Part shown: positions 36,361 to 44,704 of the stretch, piece by piece | How positions within the stretch are numbered: the first letter of the stretch is position 1 | Layout of the letters: every line of letters begins with the position of its first letter | From: SHZI01 sp963802215 | Lineage (GTDB): Bacteria; Pseudomonadota; Gammaproteobacteria; Steroidobacterales; GCA-2729495 | DNA length: 64,000 nucleotides | NCBI GenBank assembly: GCA_963802215.1 | Contig: CAWDHQ010000001.1 | Location: 248,001-312,000, forward strand | Direction: 5' to 3' | Program-made: the position numbers and the translations under genes | The notes under the pieces: model-generated | Database searches by the model: none | Told to the model about the DNA's origin: nothing | The model's input: only the letters and a program-made list of their open reading frames with translations

Positions 36361-36720
36361 TCATTTCGCGCGGCCGCAGGACCAGCAGAGATCGAAGCCT
36401 GGCGGGTTCTCCTCCCGGCACGCCTCGCACTGCCAGGCCGGCTCGGTGCCCGGGGAGGGCGGCGCCGCGGCCGCCTGGAATTCGGCGATGAGCCGGGTGC
36501 ACCGGTCTGCGAGGCCGGCATCCAGCACCCACACCTCCGCGTCCACCGTCATGCCGGGATTGAAGGGCAGTACGCCCGGAGTTCCCGCCACGTTCTCATT
36601 AAGTAGCATGGCGGGGATGCGCTGCTGCTCCAGCAGGGCGAGGATCTCGCGGGCTTCCCACAGGGAGGCCGAGGAGTAGACGCGTTTCAACTGGTGCCTC
36701 CCGGACCCGTCCACTATCAT
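36361..36720 (-). CDS. DUF2007-type protein with C-terminal zinc ribbon
   Basis: This 119-residue protein has an N-terminal DUF2007-like domain (LKRVYSSASLWEAREILALLEQQRIPAMLLNE written in shorter form: VYSSASLWEAREIL and IPAMLLNENVAG). A C-terminal RanBP2/zinc-ribbon-like module follows, WQCEACREENPPGFDLCWSCG with two CxxC pairs. Such proteins are thought to be small regulatory or binding proteins, with no confirmed role. It is divergent from ubiX with 45 bases between starts. Confidence 0.82.
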   Translation of the reverse strand: MIVDGSGRHQLKRVYSSASLWEAREILALLEQQRIPAMLLNENVAGTPGVLPFNPGMTVDAEVWVLDAGLADRCTRLIAEFQAAAAPPSPGTEPAWQCEACREENPPGFDLCWSCGRAK

Positions 36721-36765
36721 GAGGGCTCCGCCATCATGCCACCGACCACCTCTCCGGGAGTTCCC

Positions 36766-37362
36766 ATGCGGCTCATCGTCGCGATCACGGGCGCCAGCGG
36801 CGCCATCTACGGCATCCGGCTCCTGGAGGCCCTGCGCGAGGTGCCGGACGCCGAGGTCCACCTCGTCATCAGCAACGGGGGCAAGCTGAATATTTCCCTG
36901 GAGACGGACTGGGCCCTCAAGGACGTGGAGGCGCTGGCCCACGAGGTGCACAGCGACCAGAACCTGGCGGCGACGATCGCCAGCGGTTCGTTCAGGACGG
37001 GCGGCATGATCGTGGCGCCCTGCTCGATGAAGACGCTGTCCGGCATCGTGAATTCCTACGCCGACACCCTGGTGGTCCGTGCCGCCGACGTGATCCTGAA
37101 GGAGCAGCGCAAGCTCGTGCTGATGCCGCGGGAGACGCCGCTGCACGCGGGCCACTGCCGGTTGCTGCTCCAGGCAGCGGAAATGGGCGCCATTATCGCT
37201 CCGCCGATGCCGGCGTTCTACAACGACCCACACACCATCGACGACGTCCTGAACCACAACATCGGCCGGGTGCTGGACCTGTTCGACATCGAGAGCGGCC
37301 TGGTGAAGCGCTGGAAGGGCGGGCGCGAGGGCAAGCGCCCGGTCCGGACGCGCGCGAAATAG
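36766..37362 (+). CDS. ubiX: Flavin prenyltransferase UbiX
   Basis: This 198-residue enzyme attaches a dimethylallyl group to FMN to make the prenyl-FMN cofactor of UbiD decarboxylases. It shows VAITGASGAIYGIRLLEAL (FMN/phosphate loop), IASGSFRTGGMIVAPCSMKTLSGI, LVLMPRETPLHAGH and PPMPAFYNDPHTIDD. The ATG at 36766 follows GGGAG. A UbiD-family gene lies 1.6 kb downstream on the same strand, so the cofactor and its user are near each other. Confidence 0.96.
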   Translation: MRLIVAITGASGAIYGIRLLEALREVPDAEVHLVISNGGKLNISLETDWALKDVEALAHEVHSDQNLAATIASGSFRTGGMIVAPCSMKTLSGIVNSYADTLVVRAADVILKEQRKLVLMPRETPLHAGHCRLLLQAAEMGAIIAPPMPAFYNDPHTIDDVLNHNIGRVLDLFDIESGLVKRWKGGREGKRPVRTRAK

Positions 37363-37373
37363 GGGGTGCTGCA

Positions 37374-37883
37374 GTGCCCGAGATCCATCTGAAGCGGGTG
37401 CGGGAACTTCTGGCGGGGCACAGCACGATCACGCTCGCGACGACCGCCGAGGGCCGGTCCTGGGCGGCCGCGGTGTTCTACGCCAGCGACGCCGACCTGA
37501 ATGTCTACTTCGTCTCCGACCTGAAGACCCGGCACGGCCGGGACATGCACCGCGACCCCCATGTGACCGGCGCCATCAACCACGACGTGTCCACCTGGGG
37601 CGAGGTCATCGGCCTGCAGATGGAAGGCCGGGCCCTCGTGCTCGAGGGCGAGGAGCGCCTGAAGGCGCTGGACGTGTACCTCGGGAAGTTTCCCGACGTG
37701 CAGCGGCTGTTCGACCGGCCGCGGGACGCCAACGAGAAGATCATCGCAGACCGGCTGCGGCGCGCGCCCTTCTGGCGCCTGACGCCATCCTGGATCCGGC
37801 TGATCGACAGCACGAAGGGCTTCGGGTGGAAGTGGGAGACGGCTCTGCCCGTCATCCCGGCACCGCAGGAGCCGGCACCGTAG
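37374..37883 (+). CDS. Pyridoxamine 5'-phosphate oxidase-fold protein (YhbP-like)
   Basis: This 169-residue protein fits the split-barrel flavin-binding fold: ITLATTAEGRSWAAAVFYASDADLNVYF written as TLATTAEG, AAAVFYASD and LNVYFVSDLKTRH, then INHDVSTWGEVIGLQMEGRA. It resembles YhbP/PNPOx-like proteins of unknown substrate. It starts at a GTG 11 bases after ubiX, so it is probably in the same transcript and could bind or pass on a flavin. Its TAG stop is part of a GTAGGAGCG repeat. Confidence 0.8.
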   Translation: MPEIHLKRVRELLAGHSTITLATTAEGRSWAAAVFYASDADLNVYFVSDLKTRHGRDMHRDPHVTGAINHDVSTWGEVIGLQMEGRALVLEGEERLKALDVYLGKFPDVQRLFDRPRDANEKIIADRLRRAPFWRLTPSWIRLIDSTKGFGWKWETALPVIPAPQEPAP

Positions 37884-37906
37884 GAGCGCCTTCAGGCGCG
37901 ACCCGC
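37880..37906. repeat. GTAGGAGCG palindromic element, copy 3 (short or partial)
   Basis: GTAGGAGCGCCTTCAGGCGC matches the left arm of the other copies; the right arm is only loosely present (GCGCCTGCTCC at about 37905-37915). The TAG of the PNPOx-like gene lies in it. Confidence 0.7.
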
Positions 37907-37930
37907 GCCTGCTCCCGCAAATTCCGCCGC

Positions 37931-38731
37931 CTAGTACGCGTCCCCGCTGGAGTAGGGCGGCAGCGTGCCGATGTGAATGCCGCTGTCCACGATGAGGGTC
38001 TCGCCGGTGATCAGGTGGGCCGATTCGAGGAACCAGACCAGGACCGCGGCGATGTCTTCCGGCGTCGCCACCTTCTTGAGGGGCAGTTGCGCGCTCGTCG
38101 ACTTCAGCATGGCTTCGTACTGTTCCTCGCCCATGCCGCCCTTGAGCCAGCGGGTCTGGATCATGCCCGGGACCACGGTGTTGATGTTGATCTCGGGTGC
38201 CAGAACGTGGGCCAGCGACTTCGTCATGAGATTCAGTGCTGCCTTTGATGCCGCGTAGGGAATGGATGACGCAATCCCCGTTACGCCGCCGATCGAGGAG
38301 TCGTTGACGATCGACCCGTGGCCCTGCTTCTTCATGTGGGGCGTGACGGCCCTGATCATCTGGTACGCGCCAACGACGTTGACGGCGTAGATGTCCAGGA
38401 AGTCCTGCTTCGTCACGCCGTCCAGCTTCGGGTACGGGTTGAACTTGGTGCGCGCCGCGTTGTTGATCAGGTAGTCGATGCGGCCCCACTTGTCCGCCGC
38501 AGCCTTGACCATGGCCCTGCAGGCGTCGTCTTCGGACACGTCGGCCTGGAACACGATGGTCTCCGCGCCCTTCGCCTGGCACGCGGCCGCCGTTTCCTCG
38601 GCCTCGGCCTTGCTGCGGGTGTAGTTGATCACCACGTTGCAGCCGTGCTCGGCCAGCAGGATGGCGGCGGCGGCGCCGACACCCGTGGCGGAACCGGTGA
38701 CGATGGCAACTTTCTTGGCGGAGGTGGGCAT
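37931..38731 (-). CDS. Short-chain dehydrogenase/reductase
   Basis: This 266-residue classical SDR has the cofactor motif VTGSATGVGAAAA (TGxxxGxG), LINNAA, a catalytic Ser in NDSSIGGVTG and the YxxxK motif YAASK. VINYTRSKAEAEET after strand 2 suggests NADP(H) preference. FabG-like enzymes have this layout. It is on the opposite strand between the ubiX and ubiD genes and lies between two palindromic repeats. The substrate is unknown. Confidence 0.93.
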   Translation of the reverse strand: MPTSAKKVAIVTGSATGVGAAAAILLAEHGCNVVINYTRSKAEAEETAAACQAKGAETIVFQADVSEDDACRAMVKAAADKWGRIDYLINNAARTKFNPYPKLDGVTKQDFLDIYAVNVVGAYQMIRAVTPHMKKQGHGSIVNDSSIGGVTGIASSIPYAASKAALNLMTKSLAHVLAPEININTVVPGMIQTRWLKGGMGEEQYEAMLKSTSAQLPLKKVATPEDIAAVLVWFLESAHLITGETLIVDSGIHIGTLPPYSSGDAY

Positions 38732-38790
38732 GGGGAATTCCTGATGAACTTCCTGCAAGGGGCGCATAGCCTACTGCAAAGCCTCGCCCC

Positions 38791-38880
38791 GTAGGAGCGC
38801 CTTGAGGCGCGACCCCTTCCCGCGAGAATCGAGTCCGCGCGTCTCGAGCGGGAAGGGGTCGCGCCTCAAGGCGCTCCTAC
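38791..38880. repeat. GTAGGAGCG palindromic element, copy 4 (long perfect arms)
   Basis: The 32-base arms at 38791-38822 and 38849-38880 are exact reverse complements, separated by 26 bases. The ends are GTAGGAGCGCCTTGAGGCGC and its complement. It lies between the divergent SDR and UbiD genes, 66 bases before the UbiD start. Confidence 0.92.
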
Positions 38881-38946
38881 CGGAGGTGCCGGTCATGCTA
38901 AGGTTTGCGCCCTCAGACCGGCTGTACGATACGGGAGCACGATTCG

Positions 38947-40443
38947 ATGGCGTTCAAGGACATGCGCGAGTTTCTCGCGAAACTCGAGGAGATGGGGCAG
39001 CTGAAGCGCGTCAAGGCGCCGATCAACGTCGGGCAGGGCACCAACGAGCTGCAGACCCTCATGCGACTGCTGGCCGAGACCAACGGGCCCGGCCTGCTGC
39101 TGGAGAACCTGGAGGGCTACAACACCCCCGACGTCCCCGTCATCTTCAACCCGTTCGGCACCCGGGAGCGCACCGGGTTGACCATCGGCACCAAGGATCC
39201 CATCGCCGCCAAGGTCAAGCACACGTCGATCCTTGCGGACCGCAGCAGCTGGCACAAGCCGACGCTGGTGGATCGCAAGCAGGCGCCCTGCAAGGACGTG
39301 ATCATCCCGCGCGACAAGGTCTCGATCGACAGGCAGATCCCCCACGTGTGGCTGGGCAAGGAGGGGGCGTCCTATATCTGCGGCGGCGTGGTCGTGACGA
39401 AGGACCCGGAGACCGGGGTGCGCAACGTGGGCTGGTACCGCCTCACGAGCCTCTGGAACTGCAAGCATCCACACGGCGGCACCTACTCGGAGCACGAGCA
39501 GAAGAAGCAGCTCTCGATCTTCGCCTTCTGGAACCCGCCGATGAATCACATCGGCCTGCACCTGGCCAAGGCCCAACGCCTTGGCAAGCCGCTGGAAATT
39601 GCCATTGCCTGCCAGTGTGATCCGGCCGTCCACATGGCCGCGGCGACCGGGGTGCCCTACGGCCTGGACGAGTACGAGTACGCCGGAGGCCTGCGTGGCT
39701 CGCCGGTGGAGCTGGTGAAGTGCGAGACAGTGGACCTGGAGGTGCCGGCCACCGCGGAGTACGTGATCGAAGGCGTGTTCCAGCCCGACGTGCCCCAGCA
39801 GATCATCGGCTGGCACTCCAATTCCGTTGGCTACTACGACAAGCACCAGGTCTTCCCGCTGTTCGACGTCACCACGATCACCCACCGCAAGAACCCGATG
39901 TGGTACGCGACCATCGAGATGATGCCGCCCTTCGACCACAACTACCTGGCGCTCATTCCCGTCGAGGGGGAGATGCTCGCCGACTTGCAGGCCAAGATCC
40001 CGGAAGTGAAGGACTGCGTGGTCACCCCGAACATGACCTACGTGGTGCAGCTGAACGTGGACGGCGCCCTGAAGCCCCATCCGGAGTTCGGCAAGTACGT
40101 GCTGCACGCCCTGTGGGGCGCCGCCGGCCGGTTCCCGCGCACGGCGAAGATCGCCGTGGTGGTCGGCCCCGACGTGAATCCCTACGACATCGCGTCCATC
40201 GAGTGGGCGATCCAGACCCGGGTGCAGCCCTACAGCGACATCCTCATCAACCGCTCGGGGCAGGCCTTCGTGCTGGACCCCTCGGCGCCGAAGGGCCCCC
40301 AGGGCTTCCCGATGGTCAGCGAGCAGATGGGCATCGACGCGACCATCAAGATTCCGGAGCGCTTCACCGAGTACGCGGACGTGAGCCAGGCGGACCCGGC
40401 CGAAGTGGCGAAGCTGGCCGAGAAGCTGAAGGGGCTGTGGTAG
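38947..40443 (+). CDS. UbiD-family prenyl-FMN-dependent decarboxylase
   Basis: This 498-residue protein matches UbiD-family (de)carboxylases in length and motifs: MREFLAKLEEMGQLKRV at the N-terminus, GKPLEIAIACQCDPAVHMAAATG, and the active-site region GLRGSPVELVKCETVDLEVPA with the conserved Glu residues. Family members use prenyl-FMN from UbiX to decarboxylate aromatic or unsaturated acids. The sequence differs clearly from E. coli UbiD in the middle and the C-terminal third, so a catabolic or other substrate is more likely than ubiquinone biosynthesis. Its TAG stop is the first TAG of a GTAGGAGCG element. Confidence 0.92.
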   Translation: MAFKDMREFLAKLEEMGQLKRVKAPINVGQGTNELQTLMRLLAETNGPGLLLENLEGYNTPDVPVIFNPFGTRERTGLTIGTKDPIAAKVKHTSILADRSSWHKPTLVDRKQAPCKDVIIPRDKVSIDRQIPHVWLGKEGASYICGGVVVTKDPETGVRNVGWYRLTSLWNCKHPHGGTYSEHEQKKQLSIFAFWNPPMNHIGLHLAKAQRLGKPLEIAIACQCDPAVHMAAATGVPYGLDEYEYAGGLRGSPVELVKCETVDLEVPATAEYVIEGVFQPDVPQQIIGWHSNSVGYYDKHQVFPLFDVTTITHRKNPMWYATIEMMPPFDHNYLALIPVEGEMLADLQAKIPEVKDCVVTPNMTYVVQLNVDGALKPHPEFGKYVLHALWGAAGRFPRTAKIAVVVGPDVNPYDIASIEWAIQTRVQPYSDILINRSGQAFVLDPSAPKGPQGFPMVSEQMGIDATIKIPERFTEYADVSQADPAEVAKLAEKLKGLW

Positions 40444-40532
40444 GAGCGCGTTCACGCGCGACCGGGAGTTCCCCGGCAGGCGCGTCTCAGCGCCAGAGGG
40501 GAACTCCCGGTCGCGCGTGAACGCGCTCCTAC
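40440..40532. repeat. GTAGGAGCG palindromic element, copy 5, shared stop-codon donor
   Basis: The arms GTAGGAGCGCGTTCACGCGC... and its complement are perfect for about 31 bases at each end. Both ends carry TAG on their own strand: one is the stop of the UbiD gene and the other the stop of the convergent MFS gene. The palindrome may also act as a bidirectional terminator hairpin. Confidence 0.92.
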
Positions 40533-41848
40533 GGCACGAACTCGCCAGGCTGGGTGTCCGGTACCGACTGGGCATCCGCCGCCCGGTGCGCGCCGGCCGC
40601 CATGGGCAGCTTCCGCATGTTCCGGATGACCGGCTGCCGCCAGGCGGCCCCGGCGACCAGCAGGCACAGGAAACCGGCGACAGCGAGGGCGTAACGCAGG
40701 CCCACGTGCTCGCCGATCCACCCGCCCAGCAGCGCGCCCGGCCCTGCCGGGAGCAGGATGAGCCAGCGCATCGTGCTGGTCATGCGCCCCAGCATGGGCG
40801 CGGGCGTGGTCGCCTGGCGCAGGGCGAGGAAGGTAATGAAGACCAGCGTGGCGCCGACGCCGAACGCCGTGAGCATTGCCGCGAACATGAATTTTCCCAG
40901 CCCGCTTTCCGGCGCAAGGGCGCCGATCAGCCAGCCGCCGCCGCAGATGGCCAGGCCGACGACGAGTGCCGGGCCGGGGCCGATGCGGTTCACCAGCCGG
41001 TGTCCCAGCGTGCTGGCGATGATGGTCCCGACGCCGAGCGCGATGTAGGAGATACCCACGCCGCCGGCCGTCAGGCCGAGTTCCCGCGTGGCAAACAGGA
41101 TCTGCACCACCAGTGCGGTGTTGTGGCACAACTGCCAGCCGCCGACGATGCAGGCCATGGTCACCAGCAGCCGGTTTCCCGCGACGAAGGCCAGCCCCGC
41201 CCGCAGCGCTTCGTGGAAGCGCTGGGTCGAGGAGTGCAGGACCTCGTTCAGCCGGAGGCCACGGAGGATCAGCGCCGAGACCGACAGCAGCACCGCGTCC
41301 GCCACCAGCGCCGCCGGCGCGCTCGTCAGGCTGATCAGCACGCCGGCGGCGCCCGGGCCCGCCACCTCCGCCGTCGAGTTGGCGAGGGAATTCTTGGCGT
41401 GCGCCTCCACCAGCCGCTCCCGGGGCACGATCTGGGTCAGCACGATCTGCGCCGCGCTGCCGGCCACCGTGTGCACGGCGCCGATCGCGAAGCCGACCAC
41501 GTAGAGCCAGGACATGGACAGCACGCCCAGCCACCAGGCCAGGGGTACGGTGGCCACGGCGACGGCCAGGAGGGACTCGCCGGTCACGTACACCGGCAAC
41601 TTTCGCACCCGGTCCAGCCACACGCCGGCCGGGAGCGACAGCAGCACGAACGCGCTGATCTCCGTGGCGGTCAGCCAGGCCATCTGGGTGGGCGTGGCGT
41701 GCAGGAGCAGGGCGGCGGTCAGGGGCACCGCCAGCAGGGTGAGCTGCCCCCCGAAGGAGCTGATCAGGATCGAGGTCCACAGCCGCCGGTAGGTGCGGTC
41801 ACGAAGCAGGTCTTCCGCCGGCAGGACGGAACTGATCAGGCCATTCAT
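40529..41848 (-). CDS. MFS transporter, EntS-like (12 helices)
   Basis: This 439-residue permease has 12 predicted helices with DRTYRRLWTSILISSFGGQLTLLAVPL in helix 1, LPAGVWLDRVRKLPVYV in the loop between helices 2 and 3, and QIVPRERLVEAHAKNSLANSTAEVAGPGAAGVLI in helix 5 (quoted in parts). It belongs to the MFS_3/EntS-type group that exports siderophores, macrolides and other small molecules. The substrate is not identifiable. It is divergent from the Rieske gene and ends inside a palindromic repeat. Confidence 0.88.
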   Translation of the reverse strand: MNGLISSVLPAEDLLRDRTYRRLWTSILISSFGGQLTLLAVPLTAALLLHATPTQMAWLTATEISAFVLLSLPAGVWLDRVRKLPVYVTGESLLAVAVATVPLAWWLGVLSMSWLYVVGFAIGAVHTVAGSAAQIVLTQIVPRERLVEAHAKNSLANSTAEVAGPGAAGVLISLTSAPAALVADAVLLSVSALILRGLRLNEVLHSSTQRFHEALRAGLAFVAGNRLLVTMACIVGGWQLCHNTALVVQILFATRELGLTAGGVGISYIALGVGTIIASTLGHRLVNRIGPGPALVVGLAICGGGWLIGALAPESGLGKFMFAAMLTAFGVGATLVFITFLALRQATTPAPMLGRMTSTMRWLILLPAGPGALLGGWIGEHVGLRYALAVAGFLCLLVAGAAWRQPVIRNMRKLPMAAGAHRAADAQSVPDTQPGEFVP

Positions 41849-41919
41849 CCCGCCAGTCTAGAACGAGTCCCGTCCCCGGGTTCATACTCGGTGCAGTCGC
41901 CATCGGAGGAAGCCCGATC

Positions 41920-43056
41920 GTGTTCATCAATAACTGGTATGCCGCCTGCATCGGCGCCGGGCTCGGCCAGGAGCCCGTCAGGGTTCGCATGCTCGACTGC
42001 GACTTCGTCCTGTTCCGCGACCGGGCGGGCCAGGCCCACTGCCTGAGCGATGCCTGCTGCCACCGGGGCGCGTCCCTGTCCGCGGGCCGGCGGCGCGACG
42101 ACCTGCTGGTCTGCCCGCAGCACGGGTGGGAATTCGAGGGCAGCGGCCGGTGCGTGCGGGTGCCCGCGGGCATCAGGGATCCGGCCGCGCCGCCCCGCAA
42201 GGCCCGGGTCCCGTCCTATCCGGTGGAGGAGCGCTACGGGCTGGTGTTCGTGTTCCTGGGCGACCTCACGGAGGCCGAGCGCCCGAAGCTCCGGGACATT
42301 CTCCCGGAGTACGCCGACCCCGATGGCTGGCACGTGGGCATCCTCTCCCGACGGAAGGACGTGAACTACGTGCGCATGGCCGAGAACTACAACGACCCGT
42401 GCCACGTGCACTACGTCCACGAATTCGCCAGGTGGCTGCCCAAGGGCGTGAGCATCGAGACCCTGGAGCTCACCGACACCTACGTGAAGGCCTTCCACGC
42501 CGCGTGGGACGCGAAGGGCAACACCAGTCCGGACCGCGGCCTCATGATGGAGTTCGACGTGGTCGGCATGGTGTCGCGGAACACGAACAGGCAGCCGGGT
42601 TACCCGCCGACCGTCGTCGTGGCGACCGTGACGCCGGTCGATGAGGGCAACACGCAGATCTTCATGCTGCTGCTGCAGCCGAAGCCCGGCGCCGACGGCA
42701 AGGGCGGCGTCCCGGCGGCGGATCACCAGATGCTCGTCACCATGACCCGGGACCAGGTAATGGACGAGGACTACGCCGTGCTGAAGGGCACGCGGCCGCG
42801 GCAGGCGGCGTCGCCCGCCGAGGAACTGCTGGTGGAGACCGACGTTACCCTCGCGCAGGTGCGGAAGATGACCCGGGACTACGCCGCGAGGTACGGCCAG
42901 ATCGACGCGCAGGCGCTCGCCGGCCTGCGCGACACCCACATCCGCGTGGTGCCCTGTCCGGGCCACCGGGCGGAGCCGGGGCAGTGGGTGCACAAGACGG
43001 TGCCCCTGCTGCCGCCGTCCCGGGATGTTTCGCAGGTGGCCCGGGCGGCGTCGTGA
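41920..43056 (+). CDS. Rieske non-haem iron oxygenase (alpha subunit-like)
   Basis: This 378-residue oxygenase has a Rieske [2Fe-2S] domain (CCHRGASLS with the Cys-x-His pair at about residues 47-49, and VCPQHGWEF with the second Cys/His pair). The catalytic non-haem iron site follows: AENYNDPCHVHYVHE, with the two His ligands of the DxxHxxxH type. The size fits the VanA-like single-component terminal oxygenases that demethylate or hydroxylate aromatic acids. The GTG at 41920 follows CGGAGGA. Its stop overlaps the start of the next gene (GTGA), so oxygenase and acyl-CoA dehydrogenase are coupled. No reductase partner is adjacent. Confidence 0.92.
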   Translation: MFINNWYAACIGAGLGQEPVRVRMLDCDFVLFRDRAGQAHCLSDACCHRGASLSAGRRRDDLLVCPQHGWEFEGSGRCVRVPAGIRDPAAPPRKARVPSYPVEERYGLVFVFLGDLTEAERPKLRDILPEYADPDGWHVGILSRRKDVNYVRMAENYNDPCHVHYVHEFARWLPKGVSIETLELTDTYVKAFHAAWDAKGNTSPDRGLMMEFDVVGMVSRNTNRQPGYPPTVVVATVTPVDEGNTQIFMLLLQPKPGADGKGGVPAADHQMLVTMTRDQVMDEDYAVLKGTRPRQAASPAEELLVETDVTLAQVRKMTRDYAARYGQIDAQALAGLRDTHIRVVPCPGHRAEPGQWVHKTVPLLPPSRDVSQVARAAS

Positions 43057-44687
43057 CCGTCCAGCCCTTCGTCCAGGCCGAGCCCCGGCCCTGGCAGGGG
43101 CTCCGGGACGACTGGCTGGTGCGAAGCTTCGTGCGGCACCGGTTGCCGCCCGACGTGCAGAAGGCCATCGAGCCTGAACTGGCCGGCCTCGCCGGGCTGG
43201 CCGCGGGTCCGCTCTGGGATTTCCAGCGCGCGGACCGCGGGAACGAGCCCCGCCTGACCCGCTTCGATGCCTGGGGCAACCGGATCGACCACATCGAACT
43301 GACGCCCCTGTGGCGCGAGGCCGAGCGCCTCGCCGTCCAGTTCGGCCTCACCGCCCATCCGCGGGAACGGCCGCACGGCGCCTGGTCCCGCGTGCACCAG
43401 TTCCTGCTCGTGCACCTCTTTCATCCCGTCACCGACGTGTACAGCTGCCCGCTGGCCATGACCGACGGCGCGGCGCGCACCCTGCTCGCGTCGGAGAACC
43501 AGGCACTGATCGACCGCGCGGTGCCCCACCTGACCAGCCGGGATGCCGGCAATTTCTGGACCAGCGGCCAGTGGATGACGGAAGCCACCGGCGGCTCGGA
43601 CGTGGGCCTGTCGCTGACCCGGGCCGAGCACCGCGACGGCACGTGGCGCCTCTACGGCAAGAAGTGGTTCACGTCGGCGGCGACCTCGCAGATGGCCCTG
43701 ACCCTGGCCCGGCCCGAGGGCAATGGCCCCGGGGGCAGTGGCCTCGCCCTGTTCTACCTGGAGACCCGGGATGCCCGCGGCCAGCTGAACGGCATCCGGG
43801 TGGAACGTCTCAAGGACAAGCTGGGCACCCGCAAGGTGCCCACCGCCGAGCTGACGCTGGACGGCGCCGTCGCGCACCTCGTCGCCGGCGAGACCCACGG
43901 CACGCGCAATATCGAACCGATGCTCCGCGTCACCCGCACGTGGAACAGCGTGTGCGCCGCCTCGTTCCTGCGTCACGGGCTCGGCCTCGCTGAGGATTAC
44001 GCGACCCGGCGCCAGGCTTTCGGCGCGAGGCTGGCCGACCAGCCCCTGCACCGGGCCACGCTCGATGACGTGGATGCGGAATCGGCGGGCGCCTTCCTGC
44101 TCGCCTTTGCGCTGGTCGAACTGCTCGGACGGGACGAGGGCGGCGAGCTCGACGCGGGCGAGTCCGCGCTGCTCCGCCTGCTGACGCCGCTGGCAAAGGC
44201 CACCACCGGCAAGCAGGCGGCGGGTGGCGCCAGTGAACTGGTGGAGGCCTTCGGCGGCGCCGGCTACGTGGAGGACACCGGCATCCCCGTGTTCCTCCGG
44301 GACGCCCAGGTGCTGCCGATCTGGGAGGGCACCACCAACGTGCTCGCCCTCGACCTGCTGCTCCGGGCGGACCTGGACCAGGGACTGGCTGCGCTACGCC
44401 AGCGGATCACCCGGGCCTCGGCCGCCGCCGCCGATGCGGCTCTCGGTTCGGCCGGTGCCGCGAGCCTGGCGGCCGTCGATCGCGCGATCGACTGGCACCG
44501 CACGACCCGGGACCCCGGGTTGCGCCAGCGGGCGGCGCGCCGGTTCATCCTCACCCTCGGCCGTGCGCTGGAACTGGCGCTGCTGGCGGAGCACGCTGCC
44601 TTGCTGGCCGGCGACGCCGACGGGCCCGCTGCCCGGCGAGCCTGCCTCGGCTTCCAGCGGCTGGGAGTCGACCTGCAGCGGGACTGA
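43053..44687 (+). CDS. Acyl-CoA dehydrogenase, AidB-like
   Basis: This 544-residue flavoprotein matches the AidB branch of acyl-CoA dehydrogenases: CPLAMTDGAARTL, GQWMTEATGGSDVG, PTAELTLDGAVAHL and the C-terminal EAFGGAGYVEDTGIPVFLRD...VLPIWEGTTNVLALD. AidB itself is a DNA-alkylation-response protein, but relatives in catabolic clusters oxidise acyl-CoA substrates. Coupling to a Rieske oxygenase gene suggests the second use here. It starts at GTG 43053, overlapping the upstream stop. An SDR follows after 17 bases. Confidence 0.9.
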   Translation: MTVQPFVQAEPRPWQGLRDDWLVRSFVRHRLPPDVQKAIEPELAGLAGLAAGPLWDFQRADRGNEPRLTRFDAWGNRIDHIELTPLWREAERLAVQFGLTAHPRERPHGAWSRVHQFLLVHLFHPVTDVYSCPLAMTDGAARTLLASENQALIDRAVPHLTSRDAGNFWTSGQWMTEATGGSDVGLSLTRAEHRDGTWRLYGKKWFTSAATSQMALTLARPEGNGPGGSGLALFYLETRDARGQLNGIRVERLKDKLGTRKVPTAELTLDGAVAHLVAGETHGTRNIEPMLRVTRTWNSVCAASFLRHGLGLAEDYATRRQAFGARLADQPLHRATLDDVDAESAGAFLLAFALVELLGRDEGGELDAGESALLRLLTPLAKATTGKQAAGGASELVEAFGGAGYVEDTGIPVFLRDAQVLPIWEGTTNVLALDLLLRADLDQGLAALRQRITRASAAAADAALGSAGAASLAAVDRAIDWHRTTRDPGLRQRAARRFILTLGRALELALLAEHAALLAGDADGPAARRACLGFQRLGVDLQRD

Positions 44688-44704
44688 CGGCGAAGGAGGG
44701 CGGA

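Noticed and set aside
38893..40575. A 560-codon minus-strand open frame opposite the UbiD gene
   Set aside because: It has no recognisable motif and mirrors codon periodicity of the UbiD gene.
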